Assembly (NCBI GenBank): GCA_016714005.1
Contig: JADJOA010000002.1
Coordinates: 496,001 to 560,000 of the forward strand
DNA length: 64,000 nt
Reading direction: 5' to 3'
Origin: Bacteroidota bacterium
GTDB taxonomy: Bacteria > Bacteroidota > Bacteroidia > AKYH767-A > OLB10
Positions 28,133 through 36,134 of this stretch are shown in pieces. The notes below the pieces were generated by a model, which was not told where the DNA came from, made no database searches, and worked only from the letters and a program-made list of their open reading frames with translations. Each line of letters opens with the position of its first letter. Positions within the stretch are counted from its first letter, which is position 1. Both the position numbers and the translations under genes were made by a program.

Positions 28133-28162
28133 TTGTTTTATTGTGGAATCATACTATATTTG
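28133..28162 (+). promoter_or_regulatory. Promoter with both boxes
   Basis: TTG (28133-28135) and TATATTTG (28155-28162) with a 19-base spacer match the Bacteroidota consensus well; the ATG is 17 bases downstream. Confidence 0.6.
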
Positions 28163-28178
28163 AACAAACCTTCTGAAG

Positions 28179-28592
28179 ATGTGTACAAAACTATCTGTCG
28201 TAGTGCTACTAACTGTAGCAGTAATATTTTCTGCTTGCGAGTCAAATCACATGTTTAAGTCCGAAAAAAAAATTAAAAGTGATATACAGGGAACTTGGGA
28301 TATGATAATATTTAAAACTGATGAACTTGACCAAACTTGGATTTTTACTTCGGATAGTCTGTATCTGCTCAGGCAAGAATCTTTAGGTTCTTCAAATTAT
28401 GATACAGTTGATGTAGTTGACTATAAAATAGATGTTACAGTTTCGGCACCTTACGTTATTGTAGATGGAATAGAACTTGACCCCGAATACAATAAAAAGT
28501 GGACCATTACACAACTTGACACCAAGGTACTCGCTATTGCATGCGATTATAAAAATGGTGGTGTATTGCAGAAAGAGTTTGTGAAACGATAA
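28179..28592 (+). CDS. Small lipocalin-like lipoprotein
   Basis: 137 residues. The signal peptide (TKLSVVVLLTVAVIFSAC) ends in a lipobox FSAC. The rest (DIQGTWDMIIFKTDELDQTWIFTSDSLYLLRQ and so on) has the GTW strand start and alternating strands of lipocalin-like Bacteroidota lipoproteins. The function is unknown. It is followed closely by radA. Confidence 0.65.
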   Translation: MCTKLSVVVLLTVAVIFSACESNHMFKSEKKIKSDIQGTWDMIIFKTDELDQTWIFTSDSLYLLRQESLGSSNYDTVDVVDYKIDVTVSAPYVIVDGIELDPEYNKKWTITQLDTKVLAIACDYKNGGVLQKEFVKR

Positions 28593-28642
28593 ATCATTTT
28601 TACTAAAAGTATTTTTCAGCTTCTTTTAATTCAAGCATTTTA

Positions 28643-30003
28643 ATGGCAAAAGCTAAAGCAGTTTTTATTTGTCAGAGTTGTGGAGCTAATTCCCCGAAAT
28701 GGATTGGTAAATGTCCTTCATGTAATGAATGGAATACTTACGTTGAAGAAATTGTAACGCCACAACCAAAAGAAGTTTCGCGCACTTCAACAAAAAATTC
28801 GCAGCCGCAGTTGCTTGAACAAGTTGAACTATCAGAACAAAACCGACTTGTTACACCCGATAATGAATTAAACCGTGTGCTTGGCGGAGGTATAGTTCCC
28901 GGCTCATTAGTTTTAATAGGTGGTGAGCCCGGCATTGGCAAATCAACTTTAATGTTACAGTTAGCACTATCGCTTTCAGGAAAAAAAATTCTTTATGTAT
29001 CAGGCGAAGAAAGTGAACAGCAAATACGAATGCGTGCCGGCAGGGTTGATATGCAAAACGCTAGCTGTTATGTTCTTACCGAAACTACCTTGCAGTTAAT
29101 TTTCAAACACCTCGAAAATATTGAGCCTGATATTTTAATTATTGATTCTATACAAACTTTATACAGTACACTTATTGAATCTGCTCCCGGCAGCGTTTCG
29201 CAAATAAGAGGTTGTGCCGGAGAATTGCTGCGCTACGCCAAAGAAGAAAATGTTCCTGTTTTTTTAATAGGGCATATTACCAAAGATGGTGTTATTGCCG
29301 GACCTAAAGTTTTAGAACACATGGTTGACACCGTTTTGCAATTTGAAGGTGACAGGCATCACGTTTATCGTTTGTTGCGTTCTTCTAAGAACCGTTTTGG
29401 ATCTACATCCGAACTTGGTATTTACGAAATGCATGGTAATGGTTTAAAAGAAGTAACCGATCCCGGTGAAATATTAATTTCTCAGCGCAATGCCGAACTT
29501 AGTGGTATTGCCATAGCTTGTAACTTAGAAGGCATGCGTACCATGCTTATAGAAACGCAGGCATTGGTGAGCAGTGCTGTTTATGGCACACCACAGCGCT
29601 CGGCAACAGGGTTTGATATACGCAGATTAAACATGTTGTTGGCCGTGCTTGAAAAACGATGCGGTTTTAGGTTAGGAGCAAAGGATGTTTTTTAAATATT
29701 ACTGGTGGCATTCGTGTAGAAGACCCTGCCATAGACCTTGCAGTTACTTGCGCCATACTCAGCAGCAACAGCGATTTAGCCATTCCGCCTCAAACATGTT
29801 TTGCAGGCGAGGTTGGTTTGTCGGGTGAAATAAGGCCTGTTTCCCGTATTGAGCAACGAATTAAGGAAGCGGAAAAACTGGGTTTTAAAAAATTCTTTTA
29901 TCCTTCCTTTAACGAATCTTCTATTAATAAAAAATCTTTCTCTAATATTGAGTTGGCTGCTGTAGCAAAAATTGAAGATGTTTTCCAGTTACTTTTTGGG
30001 TAA
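28643..30003 (+). CDS. radA: DNA repair protein RadA (Sms), one frameshift
   Basis: RadA is the DnaB-like/RecA-like branch-migration helicase for recombination intermediates. The Zn finger is C10, C13, C24, C27 (ICQSCG, KCPSCN), Walker A is GGEPGIGKS (93-101), and the RadA signature KNRFGS and a Lon-like C-terminal domain (GGIRVEDPAIDLAVTCAILSS, GEVGLSGEIRPV) are present. The frame stops at GATGTTTTTTAA near 29690: a seventh T gives DVFLNITGGIRV. Corrected length is 453 residues, normal. RadA is widely conserved, so I treat this as an error in the sequence. Confidence 0.93.
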
Positions 30004-30055
30004 AAAGGATTGTGAGAAGGATTGTTTTAATTCACTTCATATTCCAATTAATAAG

Positions 30056-30063
30056 TATGTTTG
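30056..30063 (+). promoter_or_regulatory. Candidate -7 promoter box for purQ
   Basis: TATGTTTG matches TAnnTTTG, 25 bases before ATG 30089; no -33 TTG at 17-21 bases. Confidence 0.35.
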
Positions 30064-30088
30064 TATCTCAATTCAGCAGATTTAAAAA

Positions 30089-30781
30089 ATGAAATTTGGC
30101 GTAGTAGTTTTTCCGGGCAGCAATTGCGATGATGACATGGTTTATGTTTTAAAAGAAATTTTAAAGCAGGATGTTGTAAAACTTTGGCATAAAGAACATA
30201 CATTACAAAATTGTGATTTTATTGTACTTCCCGGTGGTTTCAGCTATGGCGATTATTTACGCAGTGGCGCTATTGCACGCTTCTCCCCCATTATGCAGGA
30301 AGTAATTGAGTTTGCAAACAAAGGCGGATTTGTTTTTGGCGTATGCAATGGATTCCAGATTTTGTGCGAATCGCATTTATTGCCTGGAGCATTGCTCAGA
30401 AATACCGATGGTAAGTTCAGTTGTAAAAATGTTTTTGTAAGAGCCGAGACTGATGAAACTATTTTAACCTCATCATTGCGAATTGGCAAAGCGTTAAAAA
30501 TTCCTATCGCTCATGGCGAGGGTAGATTTTATGCCGATGAAAAAACAATGCTTAACCTACGCCAAAACAACCAGGTAATTTTTCGTTATTGCAACAGCGA
30601 AGGACACATTGTTGATGATGCCAACCCCAATGGCTCACTTGAAAACGTGGCTGGTATATGCAACGAAAAAAGAAATGTATTTGGTATGATGCCTCACCCG
30701 GAGCGCGCCTGCGATGCTAACCTAGGTAATACCGATGGATTAGGTGTAATGAAATCTATTTTGAATTACGTGGAAGCTTAA
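30089..30781 (+). CDS. purQ: Phosphoribosylformylglycinamidine synthase subunit PurQ
   Basis: PurQ supplies ammonia from glutamine to PurL in step four of purine synthesis. The 230-residue protein has FGVVVFPGSNCDDD, VLPGGFSYGDYLRSGAIARFS, the nucleophile C86 in GVCNGFQIL and the catalytic H203/E205 in MPHPERA: a complete class I glutaminase. The separate PurQ form implies a PurL/PurS partner elsewhere. Its stop shares TTAA with the convergent beta-helix gene. Confidence 0.95.
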   Translation: MKFGVVVFPGSNCDDDMVYVLKEILKQDVVKLWHKEHTLQNCDFIVLPGGFSYGDYLRSGAIARFSPIMQEVIEFANKGGFVFGVCNGFQILCESHLLPGALLRNTDGKFSCKNVFVRAETDETILTSSLRIGKALKIPIAHGEGRFYADEKTMLNLRQNNQVIFRYCNSEGHIVDDANPNGSLENVAGICNEKRNVFGMMPHPERACDANLGNTDGLGVMKSILNYVEA

Positions 30782-32247
30782 TATTTCTGATCTCTCTTAC
30801 CTCCTGAAATTTCCTTTTCCATTTTCTTTCCATCTGATGATACAATAATGTAAGCAAATGCTTTTATTTTGCTTTGGTAAAAATCTTTGAGCGTTCCCCT
30901 AAAAATAATTTTTCCCGAAAGATCATAAATAATCACTTTGTCATTTTCAGTAAAAACATTTTGTGGTTGCAATACTGTGTTTGATATAGCTGTGGTTCCC
31001 ATAAACTCATAAGCCCCTATATCAATTGCGTTGCCTTGAGGCCGTGGATTGTTTTCCAAATCAGTTAATGGTGCCGAAGCGTTGTAATAAGAACTTCTTC
31101 CCGCATTTACTGCAACACTGTTTACAAGCAAATGATAATTGTTGGCACTAACATTTACAAACAAAGCCGCTGGCACAGCAATAACAGAACTACTATCTGC
31201 ATATGTTTGTTGTTGCCATTGTGCCAGTGTCATATTTGAATTGCCGCCATCGTTACTCATTCGGTTGGTTAAAATATTGTTGTTGCTTTTAAATCCCGGC
31301 ATACTTGCAGCATCTACACTTATGCTTCCTCTGAAAGTATGAGAACTATAAAATATATTATTAAACACTTTATTATTTATGCTGCCATCACTTACATTTA
31401 ATGCCCAGCGTCCGTCATTGGGTTGTAAAATGGTGTTGTTTACAATTACATTGCCCGATGCAGGGGCACCGCCATCAATCATATAAAGTGATATTCCGCT
31501 TGCGTGGTTATTGTAAAGCAAATTATTTTGGATGATGGAATTTTGCACACCGTCACAGTTAATACCTGAGCCACCGCCAACTCCATTATTGTAAATAATA
31601 TTTTTTTCTACCAAAGCATTAGAGATAATTCCATCTCCACCCAAACTCACATCGCCATTCATGTGAATGCCACAATCACTGTTGCCCCAGCAAATGTTGT
31701 TTCTAATTATAGGATTATCGGCAGAGTTGCTGAAATCGATTCCATGCTGCTGCACAGAGCGGCTGCACACATTATTTTCAATGATAATGTTTTCACTAAA
31801 ACCTGTTAAAATTCCCCAAACCCCATTTTGATCACATTTATTATTTGTGATTATTACACCTTCGTTTATTACTGACCGGATACCTGCACGTGGCACACCG
31901 TTAACCTCAAAGCCATCAATAGTTACATAGCTTGCGCCTTCTAAATTAATTCCATCACTTGTTGTTGCATTAGGTGAGTTAATTATTACACCAGGTTGTG
32001 CTTTAAAAATTATTCTTTGCAGCGCTGTTCCACTCGTGGTATGATAAAAACCTGCATAAGTTCCAGCAAGTACAATTACGCTGTCTCCTGCATTAACCAA
32101 ATTAGAAACATACTGGAGTGTTTTAAAAGCATTTAGTTGCGATAAACCGTTATTGCTGTTGCTGCCGCTGTCAGACACATAATATGTTTCGGCATTTACA
32201 TAATAGAAAAGAAAAAGTGCGGGTAATAAAACCTTACATTTAAACAT
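30778..32247 (-). CDS. Secreted right-handed parallel beta-helix protein
   Basis: 489 residues. A signal peptide (CKVLLPALFLFYYVNA) is followed by TYYVSDSGSNSNNGLSQLNAFKTLQ, the usual start of choice-of-anchor parallel beta-helix proteins. Repeated strands follow (NIIIENNVCSRSVQQHGIDFSNSADNPIIRNNICWGN, NALVEKNIIYNN and so on), then the motif ENNPRPQGNAIDIGAYEF near residue 415. The C-terminal part (FTENDKVIIYDLSGKIIFRGTL) resembles a T9SS domain but lacks a clear PNP motif. The fold is that of polysaccharide-acting or binding proteins; no catalytic residues were identified. Confidence 0.75.
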   Translation of the reverse strand: MFKCKVLLPALFLFYYVNAETYYVSDSGSNSNNGLSQLNAFKTLQYVSNLVNAGDSVIVLAGTYAGFYHTTSGTALQRIIFKAQPGVIINSPNATTSDGINLEGASYVTIDGFEVNGVPRAGIRSVINEGVIITNNKCDQNGVWGILTGFSENIIIENNVCSRSVQQHGIDFSNSADNPIIRNNICWGNSDCGIHMNGDVSLGGDGIISNALVEKNIIYNNGVGGGSGINCDGVQNSIIQNNLLYNNHASGISLYMIDGGAPASGNVIVNNTILQPNDGRWALNVSDGSINNKVFNNIFYSSHTFRGSISVDAASMPGFKSNNNILTNRMSNDGGNSNMTLAQWQQQTYADSSSVIAVPAALFVNVSANNYHLLVNSVAVNAGRSSYYNASAPLTDLENNPRPQGNAIDIGAYEFMGTTAISNTVLQPQNVFTENDKVIIYDLSGKIIFRGTLKDFYQSKIKAFAYIIVSSDGKKMEKEISGGKRDQKY

Positions 32248-32346
32248 AGCTTGTGGATTAAGAATTTAATGCAAGATAATTCCAAACAAAATCAATTTTA
32301 GGGCAGTAAGTGTTATTTTCTTACAATTTCTGCAAACTAAAATAGG

Positions 32347-33999
32347 TTATGATAAATACTTGCCCACAATAGGCATCCTTCTTCCTAAGCCAAAAGCCTT
32401 GGAAGATATACGCAGTACGGGTGCAAATTGTTTTCGTTTGTACTCGTTTGTATTTACCATCTTTAAAATACGTTTCACCAATGCCTCGTCATAACCGGAA
32501 CCAATAATTTCTTTCGGACCCTTTCTTTGCTCTATATATGCGTGCAATACTTTATCAAGTATTTCATAATCGGGCAATGAGTCAGAATCTTTTTGTCCGG
32601 GTCTGAGTTCTGCAGAAGGCGCTTTGGTTAAAATATTTTCAGGAATAATTTCTTTTTCACGATTAATATAATCGCAAAGTTCATACACTTCTGTTTTATA
32701 CAAGTCTCCTATTACACTTAAACCACCGCACATATCACCATACAACGTTCCATAGCCTACTGCCAGTTCGCTTTTGTTAGATGTATTTAAAAGTATATTA
32801 CCAAACTTATTTGACAAAGCCATGAGCAACGTTCCCCTTATGCGTGCCTGAAGGTTTTCTTCTGCAACATTAAAAGGCAATTCCTTAAACAAAGGCTTTA
32901 GTGAATTTAAATATTGATTATAAATATCTTTAACGGAAATAAGTTCAGTTTTAATACCCAAATTGTTACACAACTTTATTGAATCATCAATCGAATGACC
33001 ACTCGAAAACTCAGAGGGCATCATTACAGGAAGAATATTTTCAGCTCCTAATGCATCACAGGCAAGCAATGTTACCAAAGCAGAATCTACTCCGCCCGAT
33101 AAACCAAGAACCGCCTTTTTAAAACCCATTTTTTGAAAGTAGTCTCTAATACCAAGAGTTAGTGCTTGGTATATAAGTTCAGGTTTTGTGCTGAGCGTTT
33201 GTTGTTTGTTGTTTTGCGCTTGATTTTTTGCGTCACGGATAATCTTGTTTGTATCAAGGACAAAATAATCTTCTTCAAAATATTTTAACTCTTTTATTAC
33301 TTCTCCGTCAGCATCCATTATAATACTGCCCCCATCAAAAATAATTTCGGTTTGCGCACCAACATGATTGACGTAAAAAATAGGAAGATGATATTGTAAT
33401 GCATTTCGCTTTAAGATAGCTTTCCGCTGTTTTGCATGTTTATAATCAAATGGTGAGGCGGCAATATTTACAATAAGATCGGGGCGTTCCTTTATTAATT
33501 CCTCCATAGGCGAATGAATGTAAAGCGGGTCATCCTCCACATTCCATAAGTCCTCGCAAATGGTAAGTGCAATTTTTTTCCCTTTCAGTTCAATACAATT
33601 AAACTTTCTGTTAGGTTCAAAATAGCGGTACTCATCAAATACATCATATGTTGGTAAAAGTGTTTTGTTAACGATGCTTTTTATTTTGCCATTCTGAATA
33701 AAACAAGCCGAGTTAAATAAGTTTTTCCCTTCTAATACAGGATTAATAGTAGGTACTCCAATGATAGCAGCAATGCCTTGGCAATGAATGGCAATATTAT
33801 TTATAGCCTCCATACATCGCTTTTCAAAATCGGCAAATTCCAAAAAATCAAGAGGCGGATATGCACTCACTGCAAGTTCTGCAAATACTACCAAATCGGC
33901 ATCATCAGCTTTTGCTTTACTGATTTGTTCAATAATTTTTGTTGTATTATTTTCAAAGTTACCTACGTGGTAGTTCAACTGTGCAAGTGCAATTTTCAT
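32347..33999 (-). CDS. nadE: Glutamine-dependent NAD+ synthetase NadE
   Basis: It makes NAD+ from nicotinic acid adenine dinucleotide, ATP and glutamine, the last NAD-synthesis step. The 550-residue protein has an N-terminal nitrilase-type glutaminase with the triad E41, K112 and C148 (AELAVSAYPPLDF, NKTLLPTYDVFDE, LTICEDLWNV). The C-terminal synthetase has the ATP pyrophosphatase loop SGGVDSA (301-307) and TSNKSELAVGYGTLYGDMCGG. The length is normal, with no break. It is transcribed away from gldB with a barrel gene in between. Confidence 0.95.
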   Translation of the reverse strand: MKIALAQLNYHVGNFENNTTKIIEQISKAKADDADLVVFAELAVSAYPPLDFLEFADFEKRCMEAINNIAIHCQGIAAIIGVPTINPVLEGKNLFNSACFIQNGKIKSIVNKTLLPTYDVFDEYRYFEPNRKFNCIELKGKKIALTICEDLWNVEDDPLYIHSPMEELIKERPDLIVNIAASPFDYKHAKQRKAILKRNALQYHLPIFYVNHVGAQTEIIFDGGSIIMDADGEVIKELKYFEEDYFVLDTNKIIRDAKNQAQNNKQQTLSTKPELIYQALTLGIRDYFQKMGFKKAVLGLSGGVDSALVTLLACDALGAENILPVMMPSEFSSGHSIDDSIKLCNNLGIKTELISVKDIYNQYLNSLKPLFKELPFNVAEENLQARIRGTLLMALSNKFGNILLNTSNKSELAVGYGTLYGDMCGGLSVIGDLYKTEVYELCDYINREKEIIPENILTKAPSAELRPGQKDSDSLPDYEILDKVLHAYIEQRKGPKEIIGSGYDEALVKRILKMVNTNEYKRKQFAPVLRISSKAFGLGRRMPIVGKYLS

Positions 34000-34014
34000 T
34001 TCTTAAAAGTTGGG

Positions 34015-34022
34015 CAAATGTA
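34015..34022 (-). promoter_or_regulatory. Candidate -7 promoter box for nadE
   Basis: On the minus strand TACATTTG matches TAnnTTTG, 15 bases before the nadE ATG. The overlapping terminator upstream leaves little room for a -33 box. Confidence 0.35.
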
Positions 34023-34035
34023 CATGTATAAAACA

Positions 34036-34060
34036 AAATCCGTCCCTCCTGAGGAGGGAC
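34036..34060 (-). terminator. Terminator after the beta-barrel gene
   Basis: GTCCCTCC (34042-34049) pairs perfectly with GGAGGGAC (34053-34060), loop of three. On the minus strand it is followed by GGATTTTGTTTT. It separates the barrel gene from nadE. Confidence 0.65.
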
Positions 34061-34084
34061 GGGATTAAAAACCTTCTAAAAGCA

Positions 34085-34735
34085 TTAGAACATTATTCCT
34101 AAATCTAATGCTAAAAAGCTACTTGTTGCTTTGTATCCTTCCGTATCATCAATATCCAAAAATCCATTGTTAAATGTTATTCCCACCAATACTGCCGTTT
34201 TTCCACCTAAAGAGTATTGTGCGCCCAACCCTGCAAGAAAAGAGAGATTAAATGCGTTGATGTCGGACTTAACACTTACATCATCTTCCTTTTCGCCATT
34301 TATTTCATTATCTGCTTTTGCCTTAATGTTAATCCCAGGGGCAAAACCAAATTTGCCGAAGTAGGTAATGTATCCAATTTCGTTTGTTTTTAACTTCATT
34401 GCAATCGGCAGCTCTATGTATTGCAATGTAAGAGATTGCTTGTAGGAGTATATAGTTCTGTAATCTCTTCTTCTGATTTAGTTTTTCCTCCTCTGTAAGA
34501 AACTTCAATACCTGTTGCCAAAGCATAGTTTTTGAAAAATGATAGTCTGCCATCAGCCCATATGCAAAACCTAATTTCGAACCATCGCTTTCTATGCTTT
34601 TGTTTCTGACTTAAGCCATGCTATTGTTGGTGCAACTTTTAATCCAAATGCAAACTTTGTGTCGGAGTCTTGTGCTTTTAAAATTATTGATGCACTTACT
34701 AATGCTAATGCAATTAAAAATACTTTTGTTCTCAT
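34085..34735 (-). pseudogene. Outer-membrane beta-barrel protein (about three or four frameshifts)
   Basis: Joined across frames it reads as a signal peptide (RTKVFLIALALVSASIILKAQ), KFAFGLKVAPTIAWLKSE, GLMADYHFSKNYALATGIEVSYRGG, ELPIAMKLKTNEIGYITYFGKFGFAPGINIKAKA and a C-terminal LALDLGIMF. This is a PorT-family-like porin of about 217 residues with a terminal Phe. Breaks fall near 34595, 34520 and 34440; the span is a multiple of three, so they cancel. Its start lies only 15 bases from the divergent gldB start. Breaks are in A/T runs and probably reflect sequence errors; a real pseudogene is possible. Confidence 0.6.
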
Positions 34736-34750
34736 TATTTTTTTCGATTT

Positions 34751-35776
34751 ATGTTTAATGGCGCAATGATAAATAATTTTCTAATGATGTTTTTAGCTAT
34801 TCTGATTTGTTTTACAGGCTGCAAGACTGATAAAAATAAACCTGATGTAGATAACATTTCTGTTTCTTTAGAATTTAACCGCCTTGATAAGGACATTTTC
34901 TCAATAAAAGATTCGTTAACAGTTAGTGATTTAATCTTGTTACAAACAAAATACAATAGCTTTTTTGACATCTATTGCCGAAACATGCTAAGGCTGCCTG
35001 CTCCCAATGACTCTCTACAGGTTGTTCAATTAAATGGTTTTAAAAACGACCCAGACATTAAAAATGTGTATTCTGCTTCTGATTCTATTTATACAGAAGG
35101 AGAAGTTGAAAGAATAAAATCAGGCTTGACAACCTTTTTTAAACATCTCAAGTACTATTATCCCGAAAAATTCACCCCTGAGGTAGTAACATTTATCTCG
35201 GGATTTAATTATAATGTTGTTACTACCGATAGTGTGATGGGTATTGGGCTTGATATGTACTTGGGTGGTGATAGCAAATTTTATCCTTCGCTTGGTTTTC
35301 CTAAATATATGTTTCGTAAATTTTCCAAAGAATATATTGTAAACGATTGCATAAAAGGGTGGTTTCAGAGTGAGTATGATGTTGAAACGGTAAAGAAGGA
35401 ATTATTGAATCAGCTCATTTACGAGGGAAAACTACTTTACTTTTGTGATGCTATGGCGCCTGATTTGCACGACTCTGTTAAAATCGGATACACAGGCGAA
35501 CAATTAAAGTGGTGCAGAGAAAACGAAAAACAGGTGTGGTCATTTTTTATTGAAAAAAAATTATTGTTCAGCACTAATCAAAAAGAGTACATCCGTTTTA
35601 TACAAGATGGAAACACCACACAGGGATTTCCCGAAGGTGCTCCCGGAAAAACAGCGTGCTATATTGGCTGGCAAATTATTAAAGTATTCATGAAAAATAA
35701 TAATGCAACATTGCAGCAGTTGCTTAATGAAAATGACGCACAAAAAATTTTAAATCAATCAGGTTATAAACCCTGA
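34751..35776 (+). CDS. gldB: Gliding motility lipoprotein GldB
   Basis: GldB is an inner or outer envelope lipoprotein required for gliding and T9SS function. The 341-residue product has a lipoprotein signal peptide (NNFLMMFLAILICFTGCK), and the body matches the family: LEFNRLDKDIF, YNSFFDIYCRNMLRLP, YYYPEKFTPEVVTFISGFNYN, DMYLGGDSKFYPSLGFPKYMFRKF, CDAMAPDLHDSVKIGYT and GFPEGAPGKTACYIGWQII. ATG 34766 is an alternative start giving a shorter signal peptide. gldC follows 23 bases later, the order usually seen in Bacteroidota. Confidence 0.9.
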   Translation: MFNGAMINNFLMMFLAILICFTGCKTDKNKPDVDNISVSLEFNRLDKDIFSIKDSLTVSDLILLQTKYNSFFDIYCRNMLRLPAPNDSLQVVQLNGFKNDPDIKNVYSASDSIYTEGEVERIKSGLTTFFKHLKYYYPEKFTPEVVTFISGFNYNVVTTDSVMGIGLDMYLGGDSKFYPSLGFPKYMFRKFSKEYIVNDCIKGWFQSEYDVETVKKELLNQLIYEGKLLYFCDAMAPDLHDSVKIGYTGEQLKWCRENEKQVWSFFIEKKLLFSTNQKEYIRFIQDGNTTQGFPEGAPGKTACYIGWQIIKVFMKNNNATLQQLLNENDAQKILNQSGYKP

Positions 35777-35799
35777 AATTATTTTTAAAAAAAGGAACT

Positions 35800-36129
35800 A
35801 TGACAAAATCAGATATAAAATTTACTATAGGTTTAGATGATAATAAACACCCTGAAACTATCCATTGGCAAGCTCAAGACTCAGGCATGGACGGCATTAA
35901 GGAAGCAAAGGCAATGATGATTTCTTTATGGGATAAAAAAGATGCAAGCACATTGCGAATTGATTTATGGACTAAAGAAATGATGGTGGAAGAAATGCAA
36001 CACTTTTACTATGAGATGCTGATGAGTATGGCTGATACTTACCAAAATGCAACCAATGATGGCGATAATGCCAATGAACTTCGTGCTTTTGCAAAAAAAT
36101 ACGGACACCGTGTAAATGTATTGAAGTAA
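35800..36129 (+). CDS. gldC: Gliding motility protein GldC
   Basis: It encodes a 109-residue cytoplasmic protein of the GldC family, a small protein linked to gliding. Matching segments are DIKFTIGLDDNKHPETIHWQAQDSGM, KEAKAMMISLWDKKDASTLRIDLWTKEMMVEEMQHFYYEMLMSMADTY and RAFAKKYGHRVNVLK. There is no signal peptide. It is in operon with gldB; convergent porW follows five bases after its stop. Confidence 0.9.
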   Translation: MTKSDIKFTIGLDDNKHPETIHWQAQDSGMDGIKEAKAMMISLWDKKDASTLRIDLWTKEMMVEEMQHFYYEMLMSMADTYQNATNDGDNANELRAFAKKYGHRVNVLK

Positions 36130-36134
36130 AGAAG

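Noticed and set aside
28643..30003. Programmed frameshifting in radA and secA
   Set aside because: The breaks are in ordinary T runs without a slippery-site-plus-structure pattern, and similar breaks affect many unrelated genes.
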